Assembly (NCBI GenBank): GCA_963813415.1
Contig: CAWEYW010000009.1
Location: forward strand, 992,001 to 1,056,000
DNA length: 64,000 bases
Direction: 5' to 3'
Source: CAIWHR01 sp963813415
Lineage (GTDB): Bacteria; Pseudomonadota; Gammaproteobacteria; Burkholderiales; Casimicrobiaceae
Every line of letters starts with the position of its first letter. Position 1 is the first letter of the stretch. This document shows, piece by piece, positions 7,837 through 15,755 of the stretch. Made by a program: the position numbers and the translations under genes. The notes below the pieces were generated by a model. It had not been told where the DNA came from. It saw only the letters and a list, made by a program, of their open reading frames with translations, and searched no databases.

Positions 7837-9939
7837 ATGGCCACCACTCCCGAGGTTGCGTCGGCTGAAATGGCGGCGGCCGATGCGGCCTTCGACGAGA
7901 CCGGCGTCAAGCGCACCCTCCAGGGCTGGGCGGCCAAGCTCGTGGCGGGCGTCGCGCTCGCCTTTTCGGCGTATCAGCTGATCATCGCGGCCTTCGCGCC
8001 GCTCTCGAGCCTGCCCACGCGGTCGATCCACGTGGGCTTCCTGCTCGCGCTGTCCTTCCTGATCCACCCGATTTCGAAGCACGCGCCGCGCCATCGCATC
8101 GTGCTGTACGACGCGCTGCTCGCCGCACTCGGATTCGCCATTTCGCTGTATCACCTGGTGTTCGAGTCCGAGCTGATCCAGCGCTCCGGCGACCCGAGCA
8201 CGATGGATCTCGTGGTCGGAACGCTCTTCGTGGTGCTCGTGTTCGAGGCCGCCCGGCGGGTCCTCGGGCTGGCGCTGCCGATCATCTGCGCCACGTTCCT
8301 CGCGTACGGCATGCTCGGCCAGTACCTGCCGAGCGTCATCGCCCATCGCGGCTACGGGTTCGACCAGATCGTCAGTCAGCTCTTTCTCGGCACGGAAGGC
8401 ATCTTCGGCATCCCGGTGCTGGTGTCGGCCACGTACATCTTCCTTTTCATCCTGTTCGGCAGCTTTCTCGAGCACGCGGGCATGATCACGCTGTTCAACA
8501 ACGTCGCCCTGGGCTTCGTCGGCCATGCGCGCGGAGGGCCGGCGAAGGTCGCGGTGATCTCGTCGGGGATGATGGGCACGATCTCCGGCTCGGGCGTCGC
8601 CAACGTGCTGACCGTCGGGCAGTTCACCATTCCGCTGATGAAGCGCTTCGGCTACAGCTCCGTGTTCGCCGGCGCCGTTGAGGCCACGTCATCGATGGGC
8701 GGCCAGATCATGCCCCCGGTGATGGGGGCGGTGGCGTTCATCATGGCCGAGACGCTCAACTTGCCGTACGTCACGATCGTGAAAGCGGCGGTCGTGCCGG
8801 CGATCCTGTATTACGCCACCGCATTCTGGATGGTGCACCTCGAGGCCGGCAATCGCGGCCTGCTCGGCTTGCCGAAGGATCAGTGCCCCAATCCGTGGCG
8901 CGCGATCCGCGAGCGCTGGTTCCTGATCCTGCCGCTCGGCGTGCTGGTGTACATGCTGTTCGACGGATTCACGCCCATGTTCGCCGGCATCGTCGGGCTC
9001 TCGCTGACGGCGATGCTGATCCTCGGCGTGGGAATCGCGTCGGGCTTCGGCTCGATTTTTTTCCGGGTCGTGTTCTGGATCGCGCTCGGACTCACGACGG
9101 CGAGCTTCTTCACCTATGGCATCTGGCCCATCATCGTCGCCATTGCCACCCTGGTGCTGGTCAACTTCGTCATCAAGGGCGGCCGCAAGACACTCGGCGT
9201 CATGCGCCGAAGCCTCATCGACGGCGCACGCCAGGCGATCCCGGTCGGGGTGGCCTGTGCGATCGTTGGCGTCATCATCGGCGTGCTGACTCTCACCGGT
9301 GCGGCGTCGAATTTCGCCGGCTTCATCGTCGACATCGGCGCACGCAGCCTGTTCCTGTCGCTCTTCCTGACGATGCTCGTCTGCCTGCTTCTTGGCATGG
9401 GCATCCCGACCATCCCCAACTACATCATCACCAGCGCGATCGCCGCGCCGGCATTGCTGAAGCTGGGCGTGCCGCTGATCGTGTCGCACATGTTCGTGTT
9501 CTATTTCGGGATCATGGCGGACCTGACGCCCCCGGTCGCGCTGGCCGCCTTCGCCGCCGCATCGATCGCCAAGGCCTCGCCGATGAAAATCGGCTGGAAG
9601 GCGACGCATATCGCCATCGGCGGTTTCGTCATCCCCTACATGGCGGTCTACGATCCCGCGTTGATGCTGCAGACAGTCCCCGGTGGCACGCTGAGCATCG
9701 CCGCGGTGGTCTACATCGTCTTCAAGACGCTCGTCGCGATCGGCCTGTGGGGCGCCGGCGCGATCGGCTATCTGCGTGCGCCCCTCAACTGGATGGAGCG
9801 CATCGTCGCCTTCGTCGCCGCGGGCCTGCTGGTCGCGGCGGTGCCGTTGACCGACGACCTCGGCTTTGTCGCCAGCGCGCTGTTCATCGCCTGGCATCTC
9901 CTGCGCACGCGCGGCGTGCGGCAGCAGAAGCCGGCATAG
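7837..9939 (+). CDS. TRAP transporter permease, fused 4TM/12TM (DctQM) type
   Basis: 700 aa. About four N-terminal membrane helices (30-130) correspond to the small DctQ subunit and the rest, with about twelve helices and the conserved GSGVANVLTVGQFTIP and MGMGIPTIPNY-type loops, corresponds to the large DctM subunit. Such fusions are the normal partner of TAXI solute-binding proteins. It would import the substrate with Na+ or H+. The first ~25 residues are acidic and soluble. A DUF1850 gene begins 4 bp after its stop, completing the usual three-gene set. Confidence 0.93.
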   Translation: MATTPEVASAEMAAADAAFDETGVKRTLQGWAAKLVAGVALAFSAYQLIIAAFAPLSSLPTRSIHVGFLLALSFLIHPISKHAPRHRIVLYDALLAALGFAISLYHLVFESELIQRSGDPSTMDLVVGTLFVVLVFEAARRVLGLALPIICATFLAYGMLGQYLPSVIAHRGYGFDQIVSQLFLGTEGIFGIPVLVSATYIFLFILFGSFLEHAGMITLFNNVALGFVGHARGGPAKVAVISSGMMGTISGSGVANVLTVGQFTIPLMKRFGYSSVFAGAVEATSSMGGQIMPPVMGAVAFIMAETLNLPYVTIVKAAVVPAILYYATAFWMVHLEAGNRGLLGLPKDQCPNPWRAIRERWFLILPLGVLVYMLFDGFTPMFAGIVGLSLTAMLILGVGIASGFGSIFFRVVFWIALGLTTASFFTYGIWPIIVAIATLVLVNFVIKGGRKTLGVMRRSLIDGARQAIPVGVACAIVGVIIGVLTLTGAASNFAGFIVDIGARSLFLSLFLTMLVCLLLGMGIPTIPNYIITSAIAAPALLKLGVPLIVSHMFVFYFGIMADLTPPVALAAFAAASIAKASPMKIGWKATHIAIGGFVIPYMAVYDPALMLQTVPGGTLSIAAVVYIVFKTLVAIGLWGAGAIGYLRAPLNWMERIVAFVAAGLLVAAVPLTDDLGFVASALFIAWHLLRTRGVRQQKPA

Positions 9940-9943
9940 CACC

Positions 9944-10351
9944 ATGGCCGCGACGGCAGTCGCCTGCATCCTGGTGGCGGGTGCGGTGCGTGCCGTGCTC
10001 CCAAGCGATGCGTTCTCGGTGGCGTGGACGCATTCGGTGCAGCGCTCGCAATGGGAGGAGCGCTATCGCGTGCTGACTGGCGGCCTCGTGCTCGAGGAAG
10101 CACGCGTCGAAGGCTCGGGCGCCGGCATGGAGGCCGGCACCGACGCCGTGCTGCGCGACGGCTGGTGGACCTGGGCACCGCGCCAGAACCTGCGCTCCAT
10201 CACCCTGACGGTGTCGTCGTACGCGGGCGATTACCGGATCTGCACCGCGGCACGATGCACGGCGCTGCGCGAGCTCGTCGGCCCGACGCCCGAGGGCACG
10301 GCCGTCGAAATCACCTCCTGTGCACCCGGCGTCAGCGCGCCAGAGCGTTGA
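9944..10351 (+). CDS. DUF1850 protein of the TAXI TRAP operon
   Basis: 135 aa. A hydrophobic N-terminus (MAATAVACILVAGAVRAV) suggests a signal peptide or membrane anchor; the body contains SVAWTHSVQRSQWEERY and EGSGAGMEAGT, which match DUF1850. Genes for this family accompany TAXI transporters; the function is unknown, but envelope location and genetic linkage suggest a substrate-handling accessory. Starts 4 bp after the permease stop. Two cysteines (ICTAARC) near residue 100 could form a disulfide. Confidence 0.8.
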   Translation: MAATAVACILVAGAVRAVLPSDAFSVAWTHSVQRSQWEERYRVLTGGLVLEEARVEGSGAGMEAGTDAVLRDGWWTWAPRQNLRSITLTVSSYAGDYRICTAARCTALRELVGPTPEGTAVEITSCAPGVSAPER

Positions 10352-10364
10352 TACGGCCGACGCG

Positions 10365-10934
10365 CTACGCGGCCGCCGTGAGGTCCGCTGGCAGCGGCAC
10401 GTGCTTGTGCAGGGTACTGACGTGCGGTGGGAAGCTGCCGAGCTTGCGATCGAGGAAGTAGTTCCGCAAGGTCCGAGCGATCGTGCGAAAGGCAATCTCC
10501 TCCCAGGGAACATCCTCTTCATGGAAGAGCCGCACCTCGAGACTTTCCGGGCCCGGACCAAAGTCGAGGTCGACGAGGCGCGAGCGAAACATCACGTACA
10601 CCTGGTTGATGTACGGCAGGCTGATCACGGTGTAGAGCTCGCCGAGCTCCACGCGCGCGCTCGCTTCCTCCAGCGTCTCGCGGGCGGCACCGGCGCCGAG
10701 CGACTCGCCGTTTTCCAGGAAGCCGGCAGGGAGGGTCCACTTGCCCAGGCGCGGCTCGATGGCCCGCCGGCAAAGGAGCACCTGATCGCCGAACTCCGGC
10801 AGGCAGCCGACGACGACCTTGGGATTCTGGTAGTGGATGGCCCCGCACGCCGCGCATACGTAGCGGGGCAGCGAGTCGCCCGGCGGAATGCGGAGCGCGA
10901 GATCGGCCGAACCGCAGTGACTGCAGAAGTTCAT
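10365..10934 (-). CDS. Nudix hydrolase with N-terminal zinc ribbon
   Basis: 189 aa. CSHC (4-7) and CAAC (27-30) form a zinc ribbon. The Nudix box starts at Gly71 and has Glu77, Arg85, Glu86, Glu89 and Glu90 in canonical spacing, though the last conserved Gly is Ser92. Nudix enzymes cleave nucleoside diphosphates linked to other groups; zinc-ribbon forms include NADH/NAD pyrophosphatases, but the NudC-specific SQPWPFPxS motif is missing, so the substrate is open. The start overlaps the orn stop by 4 bp, making a coupled pair. Confidence 0.88.
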   Translation of the reverse strand: MNFCSHCGSADLALRIPPGDSLPRYVCAACGAIHYQNPKVVVGCLPEFGDQVLLCRRAIEPRLGKWTLPAGFLENGESLGAGAARETLEEASARVELGELYTVISLPYINQVYVMFRSRLVDLDFGPGPESLEVRLFHEEDVPWEEIAFRTIARTLRNYFLDRKLGSFPPHVSTLHKHVPLPADLTAAA

Positions 10935-11473
10935 GCGCGGATGAAATGCTCGCGGTAGTACTTGAGCTCCATGATCGATTCCTGCACGTCGGCGAGCGCC
11001 TCGTGCTTGCCTTCCTTCGGGATGCCCTTCATCAGCTCGGGCTTCCAGCGCCGGCAAAGCTCCTTCAGCGTCGACACGTCGAGATTGCGGTAATGGAAGA
11101 AGTCCTCGAGCTGCGGCATCCAGCGGGCCAGGAAACGCCGGTCCTGGCAGATCGAGTTGCCGCACATCGGCGACGCCTTCGGCGGCACGTGCTGGCGCAG
11201 GAAGTCGAGCGCCTCCGCCTCGACGCGCGCCTCGTCGTGCGTCGAGGCCCGCACCCGGTCGACCAGTCCGGACTTGCCGTGGGTGCTGGTATTCCAAGCG
11301 TCCATGCCCGCCATGACCTCATCCGGCTGGTGGACCACCCACACGGGCGCCTCGGCCACAGTGACGAGCTCGGCATCGGTCACCACCAGGGCAACCTCGA
11401 TGATGCGGTCGGTATCCGGCTTCAGGCCGGTCATTTCCATATCGATCCAGATGAGCCGGGAAGCGTCGAGCAT
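10931..11473 (-). CDS. orn: Oligoribonuclease
   Basis: 180 aa, full length. DEDDh 3'-5' exonuclease that degrades RNA of 2-5 nucleotides (including pGpG from cyclic di-GMP) to mononucleotides. Exo I motif WIDMEMTGL gives Asp11 and Glu13; the Exo II region CGNSICQDRRFL and Exo III HEALADVQES are present. The sequence is very close to the proteobacterial orthologues throughout. Divergent from the M48 peptidase gene, with a 268-bp shared upstream region; coupled to the downstream Nudix gene. Confidence 0.96.
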   Translation of the reverse strand: MLDASRLIWIDMEMTGLKPDTDRIIEVALVVTDAELVTVAEAPVWVVHQPDEVMAGMDAWNTSTHGKSGLVDRVRASTHDEARVEAEALDFLRQHVPPKASPMCGNSICQDRRFLARWMPQLEDFFHYRNLDVSTLKELCRRWKPELMKGIPKEGKHEALADVQESIMELKYYREHFIRA

Positions 11474-11650
11474 GCGATGGGCGTAACGATCAGTGACAGG
11501 GAGGTTGCGTCGGGGACCGGTGGTCAGGCATGGACAGCGGCACAGCGCGCCGGCCCCCGCGAACGCGTCCCGACCGGTGTGCGAGAATAGCAGGGCATTC
11601 TACGCCACGCGTATCCGGATGCCGGGCGGTCAGGGCGCCATGGCACGCGG

Positions 11651-11688
11651 TTGACAGGCGCGCCGAGCCGCGTTCCCACGCCGGGAAC
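11651..11688. other. orn / M48 divergent intergenic region: TTGACA and small hairpin
   Basis: The 268-bp gap 11474-11741 must hold promoters for orn (-) and the M48 gene (+). A perfect TTGACA on the plus strand lies at 11651-11656, but no acceptable -10 follows at 16-18 bp. A 6-bp hairpin (GTTCCC 11672-11677, GGGAAC 11683-11688) follows. Nothing else in the gap is recognisable. Confidence 0.3.
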
Positions 11689-11741
11689 ACGCGCCGGGCG
11701 AGCCGCATCTCAGGCGCAACCGGTCCCGCGGAATTCCATCG

Positions 11742-13025
11742 ATGCAACCGTTCCACTTCACCATCGTTTTCCTGATCGCCGTCGCGATCACGCTTGGCAT
11801 TCGCCTGTGGCTCGCACGCCGGCAGATCGCGCACGTGAAGGCGCATCGCGAGCAGGTGCCGGCGGAATTCGCGCAGCGCATCGATCCTGCCGCGCATCGC
11901 AAGGCGGCGGACTACACGACGGAGCGCACGCGCGTCGGCATGCTCGAAGCGGTGATCGACACCACCGTGCTGCTGCTCCTTACCCTGGGCGGTGGCCTCG
12001 CGTTGCTGGTGCAGACGACGGGTGCGCTCGCCGTCGGGCCGCTCTGGCGGGATCTTGCATTGATCGTCGGCCTCGCCATCATCACCGGCCTCATCGGGCT
12101 GCCTTTCGCCTGGTGGCACACCTTCGTGCTCGAAGCGCGCTTTGGTTTCAACCGCACGACGCTGAAGCTGTGGCTCACCGATATGGCGAAGGGGATCGCG
12201 ATCGGTGCGATCCTGGGCCTCCCCCTCATCGCACTCGCGCTCACGCTGATGCGCGCCGCGGGGCCCTACTGGTGGGTGTGGGTGTGGGCCGTGTGGATCG
12301 GCTTCCAGTTCCTGGTCCTCGCGCTGTATCCCACGGTGATCGCACCACTGTTCAACAAGTTCTCGCCACTGCCCGAGGGCCCCGCGCGGGACCGCGTCGA
12401 GGCGCTGCTCGCGCGCTGCGGGTTTCGCAGCCGCGGCCTCTTCGTCATGGATGGCTCGCGGCGGTCGAGCCACGGCAACGCGTTCTTCACCGGGTTCGGC
12501 CGGGCGAAGCGGATCGTGTTTTTCGACACGCTCCTCGAGCGCCTCGCGCCCGAGGAGGTCGAGGCCGTGCTCGCCCACGAGCTCGGCCACTTCCGCCTGA
12601 AGCATGTGCTGAAGCGCATGGCCTGGATGGCGATCGCGTCCCTCGCCTTTCTCGCGCTTCTCGCCTGGCTGATGGCCGCGCCGTGGTTCTATGAAGGTCT
12701 CGGCGTGCCGCCGGCGCTCGACCGGCCCGGCGTGGCGCTGGTGCTGTTCTTCATGGTGCTCCCGGTCTTCACGTTCCTGTTGGCTCCGCTCGGCGCCCTC
12801 TACTCGCGCAAGCACGAGTTCGAGGCAGATGCGTTCGCGGCGGAGCACGCCTCGGCGAGCTCGCTCGTGCATGCGCTCGTCAAGCTGTACCAGGACAACG
12901 CCGCGACCCTCACGCCGGACCCGGTGCATTCCACGTTCTACGATTCGCATCCACCGGCCGCCATCCGGATCGCGCGCCTGCAGGCGCTCGCCGCCGGCGG
13001 CACGCCGTCGCTGGCATCGCAATGA
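11742..13025 (+). CDS. M48-family (Ste24-like) membrane metallopeptidase
   Basis: 427 aa, close to Ste24/CAAX-protease length. Seven or so membrane helices; the zinc site HELGH is at residues 279-283 and the downstream third ligand lies in KHEFEADAFA (about 357-366). Bacterial members degrade damaged membrane proteins or perform regulated cleavage; there is no prenylated CAAX substrate in bacteria, so that part of the family name should not be transferred. It is followed 15 bp later by a small cytochrome and then phhB and rsgA, a run of tightly spaced plus-strand genes. Confidence 0.92.
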   Translation: MQPFHFTIVFLIAVAITLGIRLWLARRQIAHVKAHREQVPAEFAQRIDPAAHRKAADYTTERTRVGMLEAVIDTTVLLLLTLGGGLALLVQTTGALAVGPLWRDLALIVGLAIITGLIGLPFAWWHTFVLEARFGFNRTTLKLWLTDMAKGIAIGAILGLPLIALALTLMRAAGPYWWVWVWAVWIGFQFLVLALYPTVIAPLFNKFSPLPEGPARDRVEALLARCGFRSRGLFVMDGSRRSSHGNAFFTGFGRAKRIVFFDTLLERLAPEEVEAVLAHELGHFRLKHVLKRMAWMAIASLAFLALLAWLMAAPWFYEGLGVPPALDRPGVALVLFFMVLPVFTFLLAPLGALYSRKHEFEADAFAAEHASASSLVHALVKLYQDNAATLTPDPVHSTFYDSHPPAAIRIARLQALAAGGTPSLASQ

Positions 13026-13039
13026 TCATGGGAGGCTTC

Positions 13040-13381
13040 ATGGCCACTGTGCACGCGCATCGATCGTTGATTCTCGCGGGGCTCCTGCTCTCTTGGATCG
13101 CCGCGGCCCACGCCACCGAGCCGCCGGCGCCGTTTGCGCATGGCGATCCACAGCTCGGGAAACCGATGGTGGAGCGCGATTGTGTCGCGTGTCATGCGCA
13201 GCGCATGGCCGGCGACGCGGAAAAGATGTATCTCCGCGCCGATCACCGGGTGCGCACGCCGCAGCAGTTGCTGGCCCAGGTCAGCTACTGCAACACACAG
13301 CTCGGCACGAACTACTTCCCCGACGACGAGGAACACGTCGCCGCGTACCTCAACGCGCAGTACTACCACTTCCGGCCATGA
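13040..13381 (+). CDS. Small periplasmic c-type cytochrome
   Basis: 113 aa. An N-terminal signal peptide (to about AAHA-T, residue 26) precedes a heme-binding CVACH motif; only one CxxCH is present. The expected distal methionine could be one of the downstream Met residues (MAGDAEKMYLR), but the motif is not clear-cut. It would be exported and carry one covalent heme as a monoheme electron carrier. Start: GGGAGG ends 4 nt before the chosen ATG, better than the two upstream ATGs at 13022 and 13028. Its stop overlaps the phhB start by 4 bp. Confidence 0.85.
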   Translation: MATVHAHRSLILAGLLLSWIAAAHATEPPAPFAHGDPQLGKPMVERDCVACHAQRMAGDAEKMYLRADHRVRTPQQLLAQVSYCNTQLGTNYFPDDEEHVAAYLNAQYYHFRP

Positions 13382-13716
13382 CCGGCGCCGCAGCAGTCTC
13401 GCGCGCCCTGGCGGCGGAGACCGCCCGAGCCGGCGCACCGCGGCTCGCCGATGCGGAGCTGCGCGAGCTCCTGCGCGCCCTCGATGGCTGGACCCTCGCC
13501 GGCGCCACGATCGAGAAGAGCTTCACCTTTGCGGGCTATGCGGACACCATCGCCTTCGTGAACGCCGTCGCCTGGATCGCGCAGCGCCTCGATCACCATC
13601 CGGACCTGGTGGTCGGCTTCAACCGCTGCCGCGTGCTCTGGACCACTCACGATGCGAAAGGTGTCACCCGCAACGACTGCATCGCGGCGGCCCGGGTCGA
13701 GCAGCTCTTCGCATGA
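13378..13716 (+). CDS. phhB: 4a-hydroxytetrahydrobiopterin dehydratase (pterin carbinolamine dehydratase)
   Basis: 112 aa. The active-site motif LDHHPDL (His73, His74, Pro75) and the downstream THDAKGVTRND segment with its conserved Asp identify the family. It dehydrates 4a-hydroxytetrahydropterin after aromatic amino-acid hydroxylation, allowing cofactor recycling. No phenylalanine hydroxylase gene is adjacent; in many genomes the protein also works with molybdopterin or folate metabolism, so the exact role here is open. Overlaps both neighbours by 4 bp, showing a coupled operon cytochrome-phhB-rsgA. Confidence 0.92.
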   Translation: MTGAAAVSRALAAETARAGAPRLADAELRELLRALDGWTLAGATIEKSFTFAGYADTIAFVNAVAWIAQRLDHHPDLVVGFNRCRVLWTTHDAKGVTRNDCIAAARVEQLFA

Positions 13717-14651
13717 GGCAGCGCCGAACGCGCGTGCACGAGGAGACCGCTGCCGCCGCCGTGCCGCTCCTGGAAGGGCTGGTCCTCGCGAGCTATCGGC
13801 GTCATTTTGCGGTTCGGCTGGACACCGGCGAAGTGATCGAGTGCGTGCTGCGCGGACGCAGTCTCACCCTGGCCTGCGGCGATCGCGTGCAGGTGCGGCC
13901 GATGGCGGGTGGCGGCGCCATCGAAAGCGTCGGGCCGCGCACCACGCTCTTCTACCGGTCGGATGCATTCCGGGAAAAGCTCATCGCGGCGAACGTCACC
14001 CAGGTGATCGGTGTCGTCGCGCCGGATCTCAGCCTGGACGAGGAGTTGCTGACCCGCTGGAGCGTGGCCGCGGAAGTGCAGCAAAGCCGGTTCGTGATCG
14101 CGGCCAACAAGTCCGACCAGCCCGGTCATGATCGCCTGCTCGAGCGCCTCGCACCGTTCGCCGCGCTCGGCTATCCCGTGGTCGCCCTTTCGGCGGTGCA
14201 CGACGTCACGCCCCTCGTGCATTGGGTCAGTGGCGAGCGCACGGTGCTCATCGGGCAATCGGGCATGGGCAAATCGACGATCCTGAACGCGCTCTCGCCG
14301 ACCGCGGTAGCGAAGACCGGCGAGATCTCGCACGCGCTGCACGCCGGCCGCCACACGACCACCCATTCGACGCTCTACCCGCTGCCGGACACCATGGGCG
14401 GGGGCTGGATCGTGGACTCACCAGGCTTGAAAGCGTTCGGTCTCGCGCACGTACCACCGGACGAGGTCGCGCACGCCTTCGTGGAATTTCGCGAACGTCT
14501 CGGCACGTGCCGGTTTCGCGATTGCCGCCATGGCCAGGAACCAGGCTGCGCCCTGCGGGATGCGGTAGCGAGCGGGGCTGCGGCACCGCATCGGCTCGCA
14601 TTGCTGAGGACGATCATGGCGGAAAGCACCGCGGGGCGCGTTTCGCGGTAA
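13713..14651 (+). CDS. rsgA: Ribosome small subunit-dependent GTPase A
   Basis: 312 aa. Circularly permuted GTPase: G4 NKSD (132-135) comes before G1 GQSGMGKS (181-188) and G3 DSPG (235-238). An N-terminal OB-fold (about 20-85) and a C-terminal zinc site (Cys266, Cys271, His273, Cys279) complete the RsgA layout. It helps mature the 30S ribosomal subunit. Start chosen at the ATG overlapping the phhB stop. Confidence 0.95.
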   Translation: MRQRRTRVHEETAAAAVPLLEGLVLASYRRHFAVRLDTGEVIECVLRGRSLTLACGDRVQVRPMAGGGAIESVGPRTTLFYRSDAFREKLIAANVTQVIGVVAPDLSLDEELLTRWSVAAEVQQSRFVIAANKSDQPGHDRLLERLAPFAALGYPVVALSAVHDVTPLVHWVSGERTVLIGQSGMGKSTILNALSPTAVAKTGEISHALHAGRHTTTHSTLYPLPDTMGGGWIVDSPGLKAFGLAHVPPDEVAHAFVEFRERLGTCRFRDCRHGQEPGCALRDAVASGAAAPHRLALLRTIMAESTAGRVSR

Positions 14652-14660
14652 CGAGGTCCA

Positions 14661-14742
14661 GGTAATGGGGTCAGTGTTAGTTATTCCGTCAGTTGCGATG
14701 AGATCCTGGCGGTATGCGATAACTAACACTGACCCCATTACC
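14661..14742. repeat. 23-bp perfect inverted repeat with 36-nt loop (REP/MITE-like)
   Basis: Left arm 14661-14683 begins GGTAATGGGGTCAGTGTTAG; right arm 14720-14742 is its exact reverse complement. The loop of 36 nt carries no gene. It sits in the 96-bp gap between the convergent rsgA and CobD-like genes. There is no T-run, so it is not a standard terminator, though it could stop transcription from both sides. Palindromes containing a TGGGGTCAG core are common as repetitive elements in proteobacterial genomes, often near REP-associated tyrosine transposases; that affiliation is inferred. Confidence 0.85.
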
Positions 14743-14747
14743 GTGAC

Positions 14748-15710
14748 TCACGGCGCCCAGTTGGCGAGGGTCAGCAGCAGGATCAGCAGCAGCCACAGGA
14801 CGAGCGCGCGCCAGACGAGTCCGACCGCGCTCGGCAGCAGGTCCCCTTCGGCGGCATCACCCATGCCCAGCTCGGGCCGGAACTCCGGCTCAGCGCCGAG
14901 CACGGGTAGCGGTCCGCCAAGCTGCACGCCCAGCGCGCCACCGCCGCTCGCCAGCACGATGCCCGCGTGCTCGCCACCGGGTTGGTCGGACCATGCGCGC
15001 GCCTGGGTGCGCCAGCAGTACACGGCATCCTCGAAGTCGCCGACGATCGCGAACGACAGCGCCGTCAGGCGCACCGGGATCCAGTCCAGCAGCCACAGCA
15101 GCGTGCGCGCCGGCCGGCCGAAGATTTCGCGGGCGGCGGTGATGGGCGTGCTGTCCTCACCGCGCACCTCGGCCCGCCACTCGCTGGCGACCAGCGATGC
15201 CGCGCGATACAGCACGGCGCCCGTCGGTCCCGGCAGCACGGTGAACCAGAACAACGTCGCGAACACCTGCTGGTAGGAGTCGAGCAGCCCGCGCTCGATG
15301 GACAGCCGCGCGATCTCTTCGGTGCCGAGCTCGGTCGTTCCCCCGCCGCGCCAGGCCGACAGCGCGCGCCGCGCGCCGTGCAGATCGTTGTTGCGCAGCG
15401 CCGCGACGACGTCGGAGTACGCGTGGCTGAACCGGCGAAAGCCCATCAGGAAATAGAGCCACAAGACGTTCCAGACGAGCCCGAGCACGGGATGCACCCC
15501 GAAGAGCAGCCAGAAGCCGACGCCGGCGAGCAGGACGGGCGGGGCCAGTGCGGCGATCGCGCCGAACACGCCGTGTTGCGGCGTCCCGCCGTTGAGCTTC
15601 GTCTCGAGGAAGCGGACATACCGGACGTAGGCGCGCTCGAGCGCCACCCGCCAGCGCAACGTGCGCCATTGCTCCAGCGCTAGTGCCGCGAGGACCGCGA
15701 TGAAATTCAT
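14748..15710 (-). CDS. CobD/CbiB-family membrane protein
   Basis: 320 aa. Four to five hydrophobic segments (about 50-90, 145-165, 195-215, 300-318) and the pattern LETKLNGGTPQHG, FRRFSHAYSDV and DWIPVRLTALSFAIVGDFEDAVYCWR, which resembles CbiB/CobD and AmpE proteins. CbiB attaches the aminopropanol arm in cobalamin synthesis; AmpE is a related membrane sensor. No other corrin genes are here, so a cobalamin role is not supported by context. The chosen ATG (15710) begins the conserved MNFIAVL; an upstream ATG 10 codons earlier lacks family support. Confidence 0.75.
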   Translation of the reverse strand: MNFIAVLAALALEQWRTLRWRVALERAYVRYVRFLETKLNGGTPQHGVFGAIAALAPPVLLAGVGFWLLFGVHPVLGLVWNVLWLYFLMGFRRFSHAYSDVVAALRNNDLHGARRALSAWRGGGTTELGTEEIARLSIERGLLDSYQQVFATLFWFTVLPGPTGAVLYRAASLVASEWRAEVRGEDSTPITAAREIFGRPARTLLWLLDWIPVRLTALSFAIVGDFEDAVYCWRTQARAWSDQPGGEHAGIVLASGGGALGVQLGGPLPVLGAEPEFRPELGMGDAAEGDLLPSAVGLVWRALVLWLLLILLLTLANWAP

Positions 15711-15755
15711 GGAGCCGTCATCGGTCCGGCACGCGTGCATGCATGCCGCGATCCA

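Noticed and set aside
11651..11679. Sigma-70 promoter with perfect TTGACA for the M48 gene
   Set aside because: No -10-like hexamer at 16-18 bp; kept only as a low-confidence note.
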